The notes: generated from the letters alone by a model not told the origin. 64,000 nt of DNA from CAZLFQ01 sp964558975 (GCA_964558975.1 CAZLFQ010000001.1:124001-188000), one strand, 5' to 3'. Numbered from the stretch's first letter, positions 36,259 to 44,892 are shown. Program-made: numbers and translations.

Positions 36259-37131
36259 ATGGCATTAACTAAAGGTCAGAAGTATATAATCGGTATAGCT
36301 TGGTTCGTTCTGAGTTTAGTAATTAGTAATTTAAATGACGTGGTTGCCAAGTACTTGGGCGGAGATTTACATTTTGCGCAAACTACATTCTGTCGTTGTT
36401 TCTTTGGAATGATATCGTTAGTTCCTTTTATGTTACATGGTGGGCTTAAGTCTTTTAAAACTCCTAGACCAATAATGCACGTTATTCGTGGGTCATTATT
36501 ATATTTTGGCATTAGTATATGGATATTAGGTTTGAATTTAGTTCCTATAGCTACAGCTACAATCATGACTTTCACTATCCCGTTATTTATCTTGATTATG
36601 GCGCCAATTTTCTTGGGTGAGAAGGTATCAACAAGGCTTTGGGCAGTTACTTTGCTTGGCTTTGCTGGAGTGGTAGTGGTGTTTAATCCAATCCATGAAA
36701 CATTTGAGCCTTTTGCATTAGTTCTTCTTGTATCGTCAGTTATGTTTGCAAGCCTTGACATTATCAATAAAAAATACGTCGTAAAGGAATCTATGCTTAG
36801 CATGCTGTTCTATTCTGCTATGGTAACATCCATTTTAGGTGCTTACCCTGCAATGTTATTCTGGCAAGATATTTCCTCAAGTCAGTTAGTTCTATTGGCT
36901 TTATTGGGTATGGGTAGTAATTTGATATTATATTGTTTACTAAAGGCTTTCAGCTTTGTTCAGGCATCTGCAGTTGCTCCTTATAGATACTTAGAGCTAG
37001 TGCTTTCGGCTTTTGTAGGCTTTGTGGTATTTAATGAAATTCCAGCAATGGCTACATATATCGGAACATTAATAATTGTACCATGTACACTTTATGTTGC
37101 TTCCCAACAGATTAAATGGGAAAATAGGTAA
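36259..37131 (+). CDS. EamA/DMT-family transporter
   Basis: A 290-residue protein with ten predicted helices in two EamA repeats (for example SLVISNLNDVVAKYLGG at the start and PYRYLELVLSAFVGFVVFNEIP near the end). It is distinct from the tandem pair at 31-33 kb and lacks their charged tails. Three EamA transporters in 6 kb suggest heavy dependence on metabolite exchange. The substrate is unknown. Confidence 0.85.
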   Translation: MALTKGQKYIIGIAWFVLSLVISNLNDVVAKYLGGDLHFAQTTFCRCFFGMISLVPFMLHGGLKSFKTPRPIMHVIRGSLLYFGISIWILGLNLVPIATATIMTFTIPLFILIMAPIFLGEKVSTRLWAVTLLGFAGVVVVFNPIHETFEPFALVLLVSSVMFASLDIINKKYVVKESMLSMLFYSAMVTSILGAYPAMLFWQDISSSQLVLLALLGMGSNLILYCLLKAFSFVQASAVAPYRYLELVLSAFVGFVVFNEIPAMATYIGTLIIVPCTLYVASQQIKWENR

Positions 37132-37143
37132 TAAAATTATCTA

Positions 37144-37275
37144 CTAACTAAATATAAAGTTGCTTTCGTTGAGCTCGTTTGTTGAAACGTCTACTAAAAT
37201 AATTGACCATTCATCGTTGCCAATTACAGTTGCTGTTTTGCAACCCCCTTCTATTAATATAACTTTAACAAAATC
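37144..37275 (-). pseudogene. Remnant of an RTX-type protein C-terminus
   Basis: The minus-strand frame encodes 43 codons ending TVIGNDEWSIILVDVS...NESNFIFS and a TAG. It aligns with the extreme C-terminus of the intact subtilase at 19140 (TVIGNNEWSIELRDVL...NENNFILD). A TAA lies directly upstream in frame and there is no start or protease domain, so this is a decayed leftover, not a gene. Confidence 0.8.
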
Positions 37276-37302
37276 TTAACATATCCGAGGTATTACTTGT
37301 GG

Positions 37303-37308
37303 TATAAT
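37303..37308 (+). promoter_or_regulatory. Extended -10 promoter of the 37.3-kb hypothetical gene
   Basis: TGG directly followed by TATAAT, an extended -10 element with a perfect hexamer, 24 nt before the ATG. No good -35 is present, as expected for extended -10 promoters. Confidence 0.5.
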
Positions 37309-37332
37309 CGCCACTAATATCATGGGGTTATT

Positions 37333-38691
37333 ATGTTGAATAAGAAGGGTAAGGAAAATCCAATATCGAAGATACTAAGGAATCCAGCAGTCTATAACTT
37401 TGATGCTCTAACGCAATTCGATAACTTTTTAAATTCTGTTGGTGGCATATACAAATTAACAGAAGCTAACCGAAATAAATTACTTGAGTTAGCAAAAGAT
37501 TATTCAAGATTTGAAGTTGTAGCAAGATTCGCGCAGATACTTGATGTCAAAAAAGATAGGGAGTTATTAAAAGATATTTTGACCTATCTGGCGTTTAGGC
37601 ATGATGATCTGAAGTCTCATGGGAATTCTAATAAAGCTATATCAAACTACATTGAAAAAGTTGTTGGTCAACTTACTAGCTGTTTTTTGGCCACATCAGA
37701 TAGGATCCGAATCTCTGAAAAAGAAATGGCAGAAATTAATGTTAAAGTTCTTCTTCAAAGAATTACAAACCCGAAAGGTCGAGAAATTCTATATGAGAAA
37801 TTTTTACTAGATGATACCAGAGTAGAGGAACTGAGAGAGCTGCATAGACAGCTTGGATACCCAACTGAGTTAAGTCCTGTGGCTCATCAAAAGCAGTATG
37901 GGAAATATGAGCTAGGCGGCTTATTAACTAGCCTTTCTCAAGGAAGGTCTTTGGATTGTTATGAATTAGAAGATTATCGTCATGATACTGATTTATACGA
38001 TACTTGTTTTAAAGTGATTTTAAAGATTATAGGTGGAAACTCGAAGCAAACTAAAGAGTATTTATCACAAGAAAGACTTACTTGCTATCACTCCATAACA
38101 ATAATCAATAAACCTTCTGTTATTGAAGCTATGGCAAAATATATTGATGACAAAGATGTACTAAAGAGCATATTAGGCCCATTAGAAGAGCAGCTTAAGA
38201 AGATTTATATTTTTAAATCACAAAACCTTAACCCAGTTGCTGTTGAAGCAAGTATAAAAACTCTAAATGCATTAAATCTTATATTTGATGATAAAACTCT
38301 GGGTGAGGCATTATTTAAATGCAATGCTCCGCAAGTTGTTATGGAACGTATTATAGTTCCATTTTTATCACAGCCAAGATTTGCTTCATATATAAAAGAA
38401 GCAGCGTCAGTTAGAGATAACTTAGGATGCACCCATCTTGATAAAGCCATTGCAGAAGGCTCAGATATAACAGCTCTGTTTCTTCTTAAATCTGGTGTAA
38501 CGCCAACATGGTTTAATTTCTATAAGAATAGATGTGGAGATGAAGTTTATTTATTGCTTAAGTCGACATATGCGCGTAGTTTTATTCCGACCAATTTGGA
38601 GCCGAGCTCATATTCAGAAGCAACTGAAGATTTTGCAAGAATGCACATGAATTCAAAAGCCCGAAAACAACAAGTTGAAATAGAAAGATAA
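37333..38691 (+). CDS. Hypothetical helical protein with ankyrin-like C-terminus
   Basis: Unrecognised 452-residue soluble protein. Near the C-terminus, the text TTHLDKAIAEGSDITALFLLKSGV-like (CTHLDKAIAEG, LFLLKSG; about 360-385) resembles one ankyrin repeat. The remainder is charged and helical. GGGG lies about 8 nt before the ATG, downstream of an extended -10 promoter. There is no signal peptide. It sits beside the RTX remnant and convergent with chpT. Confidence 0.6.
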   Translation: MLNKKGKENPISKILRNPAVYNFDALTQFDNFLNSVGGIYKLTEANRNKLLELAKDYSRFEVVARFAQILDVKKDRELLKDILTYLAFRHDDLKSHGNSNKAISNYIEKVVGQLTSCFLATSDRIRISEKEMAEINVKVLLQRITNPKGREILYEKFLLDDTRVEELRELHRQLGYPTELSPVAHQKQYGKYELGGLLTSLSQGRSLDCYELEDYRHDTDLYDTCFKVILKIIGGNSKQTKEYLSQERLTCYHSITIINKPSVIEAMAKYIDDKDVLKSILGPLEEQLKKIYIFKSQNLNPVAVEASIKTLNALNLIFDDKTLGEALFKCNAPQVVMERIIVPFLSQPRFASYIKEAASVRDNLGCTHLDKAIAEGSDITALFLLKSGVTPTWFNFYKNRCGDEVYLLLKSTYARSFIPTNLEPSSYSEATEDFARMHMNSKARKQQVEIER

Positions 38692-38692
38692 A

Positions 38693-39331
38693 TTAAACTA
38701 AATCAGCTTTCATATGTAATGTATTGTCTTTGAAGTCACACTGAATAATGATATTTAACGATGTGGCGATTTTAGCTGTATGGTGAATTTGCACGTTATT
38801 TAGTTTAATATCTCTAAGTTCATGATTGTTCAAAATATGAGTTAAATCATCAATTTCCTTTATCTTGCTGCCTTTAGCTTTAATAGATATTGATTTGCCA
38901 TTGTTTATTTTTGCAACCGCGATATCAATATTGCCGCCAGCAATTAAAACTGTTGATGCGCAGTACAGCATATTCATTAATAGCTTGCAGCCACGATGAG
39001 TTAATTGAGTAAATCCTTCGGTTGTTGAGCTTTGTATCCAGTTTAACTTTATATTAGTATCGCTAAAAAATTCCTGTGCGAGTTCTTTGATTTCGTTTAT
39101 ATCAGTTTCGCCTGAAGCTTGAGATACACCATATACATATCTATAAAATTTCAATTTAGTTGCGGCTTCTTTTCCATTTTTGGAAATTAGCTCCATCGCT
39201 TTGTCATGTATGTTTTGATGATCTGGTTCTTCCAGAAATTCAATCCCATTATTCACCGCACCAATTGGTCCTGCAATATCATGACAAAACTTTGTCATTA
39301 GCAGTTCAGAAAATTCAAGTATCTTTGACAT
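38693..39331 (-). CDS. chpT: Histidine phosphotransferase ChpT
   Basis: ChpT passes phosphate from the hybrid kinase CckA to CtrA and CpdR in the alphaproteobacterial cell-cycle relay. The 212-residue protein has the DHp-like opening LLMTKFCHDIAGPIGAVNNGIEFL with phospho-acceptor H17, and a degenerate HATPase-like C-terminal half with no ATP-binding motifs, as in ChpT. It is divergent from the flbD-like gene, consistent with a shared developmental control region. Confidence 0.88.
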   Translation of the reverse strand: MSKILEFSELLMTKFCHDIAGPIGAVNNGIEFLEEPDHQNIHDKAMELISKNGKEAATKLKFYRYVYGVSQASGETDINEIKELAQEFFSDTNIKLNWIQSSTTEGFTQLTHRGCKLLMNMLYCASTVLIAGGNIDIAVAKINNGKSISIKAKGSKIKEIDDLTHILNNHELRDIKLNNVQIHHTAKIATSLNIIIQCDFKDNTLHMKADLV

Positions 39332-39406
39332 TGCTTATAAAAAATATTTCTTACTCAACTTTATAGTAACAGAACTTTATGATGTGTTAATGTTTTTTTA
39401 TTAAAA

Positions 39407-39424
39407 TTGTATTTGCAAATACAA
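39407..39424. promoter_or_regulatory. 18-bp perfect palindrome between chpT and flbD
   Basis: TTGTATTTGCAAATACAA reads identically on both strands. It lies 44 nt before the flbD-like ATG and 75 nt before the chpT ATG, in a position fit for an operator of a dimeric regulator. Which protein binds it is unknown. Confidence 0.55.
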
Positions 39425-39468
39425 AAGGGGCGAATATCATTTATTATGAAATTCAAAAAGTTATAACC

Positions 39469-40743
39469 ATGAAACTGTTGATTGTTGGCGATTTAGGGGG
39501 GCAATTAGTTCTAGCAAGTAGGATTGCAACTAAGAATGGAGCCAAGGTTTATACGTCACCAGATATAATCAGCGCCCTTCATGCAATTCGAAATGGAAAA
39601 AGTGCCGATCTTATAATGGTTGATGTTAACCAAGACATTAAGTTTTTTATAACATCACTAAAAAATGAAAAAATCTACGCAACTGTAGTTGCGTGCGGAA
39701 TAGAGTCCGATAAAGATAAAGCTGTTAATGCGATTAAAGCTGGTGCTAAAGAATATGTGCCGCTTCCACCAGAAGAAGATCTGATGGCAGCAATTTTTGA
39801 GGCCATTTCAGGGTCTGACAAGTCAGAAGTGATTTTTAAGTCCAAAGCTTTTGCAGATGTTATAAGTATGGCTAAGCAGATTGCACCATCTGAAGCTACT
39901 GTTCTAATTACTGGTGAATCTGGAACTGGTAAAGAAGTGATGGCAAAGTTTATTCATAATAATAGTAAGCGTAAAAATAAAGACTTCATATCAGTAAATT
40001 GTGCAGCGATTCCTGAGAATCTTTTAGAATCAGAATTATTTGGTCATGAAAAAGGTGCGTTTACTGGCGCAGTAGAAAGAAGAATAGGAAAATTTGAAGA
40101 AGCAAATGGCGGAACATTGTTGCTCGATGAAATTAGCGAAATGGATTTGCGCTTGCAAGCAAAGTTATTAAGGGCGATCCAAGAGCGCGAAATTACAAGG
40201 GTAGGGGGGAACTCTACTGTTAAGCTTGATATTCGAATAATAGCTACAACAAACCGCGATCTTCTACAAGAAGTGAAAAACGGCAAGTTCCGTGAAGATT
40301 TATACTACCGCATTAATGTAATAAATGTACATCTGCCAACTTTAAGAGATAGACAAGAAGACGTCGAATCGCTAAGTGAGTATTTTGTAATTAAGTATTC
40401 TCTATTAAATGGAATAGAACAGAAGGCAATCTCTGTATCTGCTATGAACAAGATGAAGGAGTACAAGTGGCCAGGTAACGTGAGAGAGTTAGAAAATACA
40501 GTTCACCGCGCTTTGCTTTTATCTAATATGCATGAAATCCAGCCAATTGATTTATTAATTGGTGATAGAGAGCCTGCAAATGATGATGCGCCAGAAGGCA
40601 GGACATTGGAAAATATTGAGAAATCAGCAATACAAAATACCATTAAGAAATTTTATGGTGATGAAGTAAAAGCAGCAGCAGTGTTAGGCATTTCAATCCG
40701 CACTCTAAAAAACAAACTAAAGCAATATAAGTTATCTGCTTAA
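39469..40743 (+). CDS. flbD: FlbD-type sigma-54-dependent response regulator
   Basis: FlbD activates class III flagellar genes in Caulobacter. The 424-residue protein has an atypical receiver domain (1-115: MKLLIVGDLGGQL, VDVNQD with D52, AGAKEYVPLPP), which reads like Caulobacter FlbD. An AAA+ domain follows with Walker A GESGTGKE (149-156), the sigma-54-contacting loop GAFTGA (196-201) and Walker B LLLDEI (217-222). A Fis-type helix-turn-helix ends the protein (AAAVLGISIRTLKNKLKQY). All motifs are intact. It implies rpoN and flagellar genes elsewhere in the genome; none is in this window. Confidence 0.88.
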   Translation: MKLLIVGDLGGQLVLASRIATKNGAKVYTSPDIISALHAIRNGKSADLIMVDVNQDIKFFITSLKNEKIYATVVACGIESDKDKAVNAIKAGAKEYVPLPPEEDLMAAIFEAISGSDKSEVIFKSKAFADVISMAKQIAPSEATVLITGESGTGKEVMAKFIHNNSKRKNKDFISVNCAAIPENLLESELFGHEKGAFTGAVERRIGKFEEANGGTLLLDEISEMDLRLQAKLLRAIQEREITRVGGNSTVKLDIRIIATTNRDLLQEVKNGKFREDLYYRINVINVHLPTLRDRQEDVESLSEYFVIKYSLLNGIEQKAISVSAMNKMKEYKWPGNVRELENTVHRALLLSNMHEIQPIDLLIGDREPANDDAPEGRTLENIEKSAIQNTIKKFYGDEVKAAAVLGISIRTLKNKLKQYKLSA

Positions 40744-40745
40744 AA

Positions 40746-42005
40746 TTAGCCAACTTTTAACAATTCACTCCACTCTGTAGTATAGCGAGGGGAACGGATT
40801 TCACTACGTACGCTCCAACTTCGTTTAGTACCTTGGATTGCTAGCATAACCTTTTCTTTGCCGAATTTATTGTTAATTTTATCCATTGCTTTCATAACAT
40901 TACGGCGTTTTTCTGAATCACCAATCGCGAATAAGTCCGATTGATTTTGCTTGTCAGGAATTAAATTCAATAACATCACACCAACTTTATTGTATTTACA
41001 TCCAGACAGGTAAATATTATCCAAACATTTTTTTGCCTCTTTTATGATTGCAGATGTATCGGAGGTGGGAGTTATAAATTTTTTTTCAAATCCATTTTTA
41101 TATTTTCTGCCTTTGTTACTAAACCTATTGGTTTGAATGAATATGTAAACACCATTTGCTTGGCTATCTTGATTGCGCATTTTTTGACAAGCCTTAGCAA
41201 CATAATTAGCGATAGCTTCATATAACTGTTCTTTATCTTCAACAACTCTGCCAAATGAACGTGAGTAAGTTATATTTTTCTTAGGTTGTAATTCTCTTAA
41301 TTCAGAGCAACTAAAACCTCTGAGTTCTCTAACTAATCTTTCTCCAATTACTGAAAGATTTTTTCGTACCCATCTAATGTCCATATCTCTAAGCGCTTTT
41401 GCATATGCAATTCCTTGTAGAAGCAAAAACTCTTCTAGGTTTCTACCGATTCCCCAAATGCTGCCGACGGGAAACTTTTCAAGTATAGAATCTTGCGTTT
41501 CTTGAGAACAAATATTAAAGGCTTTGTTTTGTTTTTTTGAAATATGGTTTGCAACTTTGGCTAATGTTTTTGTAGGTGCTATGCCAATGGACACAGGAAT
41601 ACCAGTCCATTGTTTTACAGTTTGGCGGATTTTTTCACCATATTCCAAAAGCTGATCTTGAGGTATATCATCTAATCTTAAAAATGCTTCATCTACAGAA
41701 TAAATTTCCATATGAGGAGTAAACTGCTTCAGAGTTTCCATCACTCTATGAGACATATCTCCATAAAGCTGGAAGTTTGAAGAAAAAACAGTTGCACCAT
41801 TTCTAGATAAAATATCTTTGTATTTATAATATGGCGCACCCATTGGAACGCCCATATCTTTTATTTCTTGGGATCTTGCTATTACACATCCGTCATTATT
41901 AGATAATACGACTACTGGCTTGTTTTGTATTGAGGGATTAAAAACGCGTTCGCAAGAACAAAAGAAATTATTGCAATCTACCAACGCAAAGATTGGTTGT
42001 TTCAT
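40746..42005 (-). CDS. umuC: Y-family DNA polymerase UmuC
   Basis: UmuC is the catalytic subunit of translesion polymerase V. The 419-residue protein has catalytic D10 (ALVDCNNFF) and the D105-E106 pair (YSVDEAF), followed by the thumb, little-finger and C-terminal DUF4113-like region (SPRYTTEWSELLKV). Its start overlaps the umuD stop by 4 nt. Length is close to E. coli UmuC (422). umuDC is uncommon in reduced, obligately intracellular genomes and may have been acquired. Confidence 0.95.
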   Translation of the reverse strand: MKQPIFALVDCNNFFCSCERVFNPSIQNKPVVVLSNNDGCVIARSQEIKDMGVPMGAPYYKYKDILSRNGATVFSSNFQLYGDMSHRVMETLKQFTPHMEIYSVDEAFLRLDDIPQDQLLEYGEKIRQTVKQWTGIPVSIGIAPTKTLAKVANHISKKQNKAFNICSQETQDSILEKFPVGSIWGIGRNLEEFLLLQGIAYAKALRDMDIRWVRKNLSVIGERLVRELRGFSCSELRELQPKKNITYSRSFGRVVEDKEQLYEAIANYVAKACQKMRNQDSQANGVYIFIQTNRFSNKGRKYKNGFEKKFITPTSDTSAIIKEAKKCLDNIYLSGCKYNKVGVMLLNLIPDKQNQSDLFAIGDSEKRRNVMKAMDKINNKFGKEKVMLAIQGTKRSWSVRSEIRSPRYTTEWSELLKVG

Positions 42006-42511
42006 ACTTTGTGAATAACGTTGGTAACTACGCCCCAGATTACTGTCTCTATATCGCTTGTTAATTCAATGGTTCTATATCTAGGATTCTCAGGCGCTAA
42101 AAAAACCTTCCCAGTTTTGTAGACAAGCCTTTTAACTGTTAAATCACCATTAATTGCAGCGATTACAATTTTGCCATTATCAGCTTTGATGCTTTTGTCT
42201 ACGATTAATAAGTCACCATCAAAAATGCCAGCATGAATCATTGAATCACCAGATGCTCGTACAAAAAATGTTGCAGATGGATTGTTTATTAAGTGGTTGT
42301 TTAAGTCTAAAGAGCGTTCCGTATGATCATCAGCAGGTGTAGGGAAACCTGCGGAAACTGTACACTCAAACAATGGAAATGCAAAAAATGAGCTTCCTTT
42401 TTCGGCAAAATTGCGTACTTGATCAATAATATTTTCAGGCACTCTAATTACTTTTGTTGGCGCGGTATATTGTGACTTTCGTCCTGCTCCAACTCTTTTT
42501 CCCCCACGCAT
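42002..42511 (-). CDS. umuD: UmuD-like S24 self-cleaving protein
   Basis: UmuD self-cleaves on a RecA filament; the UmuD' dimer then activates UmuC. The 169-residue protein has a cleavage site A54-G55 (VSAGFPTPADD), catalytic S90 (ASGDSMIHAG) and K127 (LTVKRL). The N-terminal arm is longer than in E. coli UmuD (139 residues) and begins MRGGKRVGAGRKSQY, a basic motif also found at the start of some DNA-binding and phage proteins. The arm may give the uncleaved form a DNA-binding role (inference). Confidence 0.92.
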   Translation of the reverse strand: MRGGKRVGAGRKSQYTAPTKVIRVPENIIDQVRNFAEKGSSFFAFPLFECTVSAGFPTPADDHTERSLDLNNHLINNPSATFFVRASGDSMIHAGIFDGDLLIVDKSIKADNGKIVIAAINGDLTVKRLVYKTGKVFLAPENPRYRTIELTSDIETVIWGVVTNVIHKV

Positions 42512-42532
42512 AAACCACTTTTGATTGTGTTA

Positions 42533-42569
42533 CATATTCAAATATGAATGGAAATTTTTATTTCGTCAA
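42533..42569 (-). promoter_or_regulatory. umuDC promoter with overlapping palindrome
   Basis: On the minus strand TTGACG, a 17-nt spacer and CATATT form a good promoter about 35 nt before umuD. The -10 is half of the inverted repeat CATATT-N2-AATATG (42533-42546), an apt site for a repressor. No LexA-type GTTC-N7-GTTC box is present. Confidence 0.5.
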
Positions 42570-42650
42570 CACCCAAATGCAAGGAGCTTTCTGTTGCGTG
42601 TAGTTTTGTTTGAATATAAAGTTGGAAAAGAATAACCCCAAAATGTGTAA

Positions 42651-43739
42651 ATGCCATATACTTTTAGTCTATATTTAGGTCGTCAATTTCTATACTACTT
42701 TTTTATTATATTGCTGGTAGTTGCTTCGATTGTATTGCTATTTGATGTTATAGAGCTAATGCGTGTCATGCATGCTAAAGCAGCAACGCTAACGGTTATT
42801 TTTCAAATGGCGATGCTAAAAAACCTTGACCACGTGCAGCGAGTTATCCCTTTTGTAGCATTGATTGCTTCTATTGTGATGTATTCAAAAATGACAAAAA
42901 GCAATGAGCTTATAGTGGCAAGATCAATAGGACTTTCATCTTTGCAATTCTTAGCTCCCTCGCTTTTAGCGATATTATTATTTGGTTTGGTTAATATAAC
43001 TATTATCAATCCTGTTACAGTTTATTTGCTTAGTAAGTATGAAAAAATCGAGGCTTTGTATCTTAAAGGGCATGCCAGTTTGCTTGCTTTATCTCCCACA
43101 GGTTTATGGGTTAAACAAATAGATATGAATGATCAGCAAAGCATACTGCATGCGCTGAGAGTGGCTCAAGATGATCAAGAAATTTACGATATTACATTCT
43201 ATATGATAGATGATAAGGGAAGATTCCAAAAACGCATTGATGCTGAAACTGCGAAGCTGCATGATGGGTATTGGGAAGTGAAAAACGCTGTTATGACTAG
43301 CGAAAAGCACAATATAGTGCATCAAGAAAAAATGAATGTGCTTACCAACCTTTCATTTAAGCAAATTCAGGAAAGTGTGATTCCACCAGAAACAATTTCA
43401 TTTTGGAAGCTACCTAGATTCATTGAGATTGCTGAGAAGTCAGGTCTGTCAGCAGTCAAACATAGGCTTTATTTTTGTAAAACCCTAATCTCCCCAATAT
43501 TTATGCTATCTATGGTCTTGATAGGGGCAGCTTTTGCTATGTCTTTACCTAGACAAGGAATGGCTGGGAAGCAAATGATGATAGGGGTGCTTGTTGGGTT
43601 TTTTATATACTTTATTTCTGACATGATTTTTGCATTTGGTTTGGCTAGTAAATTACCAATAATACTGGCTTCTTTTTCTCCAACGGTTTTATGTCTGGCT
43701 TTTGGTGCTTATTTACAGCTTCATTTAGAAGACCTGTAG
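42651..43739 (+). CDS. lptG: LPS export permease LptG (YjgP/YjgQ family)
   Basis: With LptF and LptB, LptG extracts LPS from the inner membrane. The 362-residue protein has six membrane helices (three N-terminal, three C-terminal) around a periplasmic beta-jellyroll (about 130-265). Landmarks: YLGRQFLYYFFIILL at the start, SNELIVARSIGLS, and the C-terminal GKQMMIGVLVGFFIYFISDMIFAFG. LptF and LptG are alike; the closing GFFIYFISDM and moderate length favour LptG. It completes an Lpt set with lptD in this window. Confidence 0.9.
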   Translation: MPYTFSLYLGRQFLYYFFIILLVVASIVLLFDVIELMRVMHAKAATLTVIFQMAMLKNLDHVQRVIPFVALIASIVMYSKMTKSNELIVARSIGLSSLQFLAPSLLAILLFGLVNITIINPVTVYLLSKYEKIEALYLKGHASLLALSPTGLWVKQIDMNDQQSILHALRVAQDDQEIYDITFYMIDDKGRFQKRIDAETAKLHDGYWEVKNAVMTSEKHNIVHQEKMNVLTNLSFKQIQESVIPPETISFWKLPRFIEIAEKSGLSAVKHRLYFCKTLISPIFMLSMVLIGAAFAMSLPRQGMAGKQMMIGVLVGFFIYFISDMIFAFGLASKLPIILASFSPTVLCLAFGAYLQLHLEDL

Positions 43740-43796
43740 ACTTTATTATCCCATGGTTTTATGCTATAGTGGCGCTTAACTTAGTAGAGTTTTGTT

Positions 43797-44750
43797 ATGT
43801 ATATTGCTGCAATAAAAGAAGAGCAAAAACGTACTAATAGTACTTTTGAAGAATTGGCATTATTTTTTGGCAAAGTAAAAAAGCTAGATGTTTCAGTCGC
43901 AGCCGTTAAAAGTGTCTTAAAGAGCGAGCTATATACATTTACAAATATTGCATATCCACAAACCTCAAGCTTTGCTCTTAAAACAAATAAGATGAAGGAG
44001 ATACTCGAAGGAGCTATTGAGCTTTTAGGAACCTTTGGTTCTAATATATTTACTAAACATCCATTTGAGCTTTTCAATTATACATCTGGAGTACACTCGC
44101 ATTTTGGAGTGAATAATATTTTAAGTAATTCAACTTCTTTATTTTTAACTGCTAACTATTATACAGCTCTTAATATCGCTGGTGATAAAAACACATTTAA
44201 TCCTTTAGTTAGTCCACTAATTCAAGGAGTGAAGTTTCCAACAAAATTTAGTATTGAATCAATTTTTGTGTCAAGTAATGAGCTATTAGTTCCAAATAAA
44301 GGATACTTCTTTGGAGGCTCTAGGTCTGATGATAAATACTCAGCAAAAGAATTACGAGCTGAAGATTGTTCATCGGCCATTGCAAAATGGTTGGATAGCA
44401 AGATCGCTTTTTCAACAATCGATATGAAAAATCATTACGAACATGTTCTTTCCCAGAGTGAGGTTGGTCAAGAATTAAACTCATTACTCTCTCCTATCGG
44501 CAAAAAAGAAATTGTGTGTGAGAAGTTAGAAGAGGGTGATGTTTATATGTTCCGTACAAAAACAGGTGGGCATACAGGTGTGGTCTCAAAAATTGCTTGT
44601 GATGAAAACCAAAAATGTTTCGAAGGTTTAAGTTATTCACGAAACATGCCATTAGTTGATGGGCTTGGTTATAGCCTAGAATGCCCCCAAACAAATGAGC
44701 TAAGAGATTATTTCTTCTTTAGACCAACTTCAGTTCACGATGAACTTTAA
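43797..44750 (+). CDS. Hypothetical protein with NlpC/P60-like cysteine-peptidase motifs
   Basis: A 317-residue protein without a signal peptide. The C-terminal third has the order of motifs of NlpC/P60 or related papain-like peptidases: AEDCSSAIAKWL (candidate nucleophile C191 after Asp), EEGDVYMFRTKTGGHTGVVSKI (candidate H259 in a strand after a GDV turn). The third polar residue is unclear. The first 180 residues are unrecognised. If active it could cut peptidoglycan or a host protein; I cannot decide. It lies at the start of an accessory stretch. Confidence 0.55.
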   Translation: MYIAAIKEEQKRTNSTFEELALFFGKVKKLDVSVAAVKSVLKSELYTFTNIAYPQTSSFALKTNKMKEILEGAIELLGTFGSNIFTKHPFELFNYTSGVHSHFGVNNILSNSTSLFLTANYYTALNIAGDKNTFNPLVSPLIQGVKFPTKFSIESIFVSSNELLVPNKGYFFGGSRSDDKYSAKELRAEDCSSAIAKWLDSKIAFSTIDMKNHYEHVLSQSEVGQELNSLLSPIGKKEIVCEKLEEGDVYMFRTKTGGHTGVVSKIACDENQKCFEGLSYSRNMPLVDGLGYSLECPQTNELRDYFFFRPTSVHDEL

Positions 44751-44764
44751 AAAAAAACAAAGTT

Positions 44765-44828
44765 TCTTTGCAGTTAAGATCTTATCGTTTATATATTTAC
44801 CATGACTATAAAATTGTCTGTCATTCCC
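44765..44828 (+). repeat. Dispersed repeat A, copy 1
   Basis: About 64 nt beginning TCTTTGCAGTTAAGATCTTA. The first 23 bases are identical to copy 2 at 48655, with scattered differences after that. It ends at the TGTCATTCCC that opens a hairpin. Confidence 0.8.
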
Positions 44829-44841
44829 GCATAGGCGGGAA
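44824..44841. repeat. GC-rich hairpin (TTCCCGC-ATAG-GCGGGAA)
   Basis: A perfect 7-bp inverted repeat with a 4-nt loop between two convergent genes. It resembles the short dispersed hairpins common in Rickettsiales and other alphaproteobacterial genomes. It lacks a T-run, so a terminator role is doubtful. Confidence 0.6.
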
Positions 44842-44892
44842 TCTAGTGCTTAAGAAAGACTTAATCCCAGAATCCTCGGAGATTGATCAGAG

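Noticed and set aside
39387..39404. CtrA-like TTAA pair upstream of flbD
   Set aside because: The spacing is 10 nt and not 7, and TTAA pairs are frequent in DNA this AT-rich.
44824..44841. Hairpin as a rho-independent terminator for the converging genes
   Set aside because: The stem is good but no T-run follows on either strand; it fits a dispersed repeat better.
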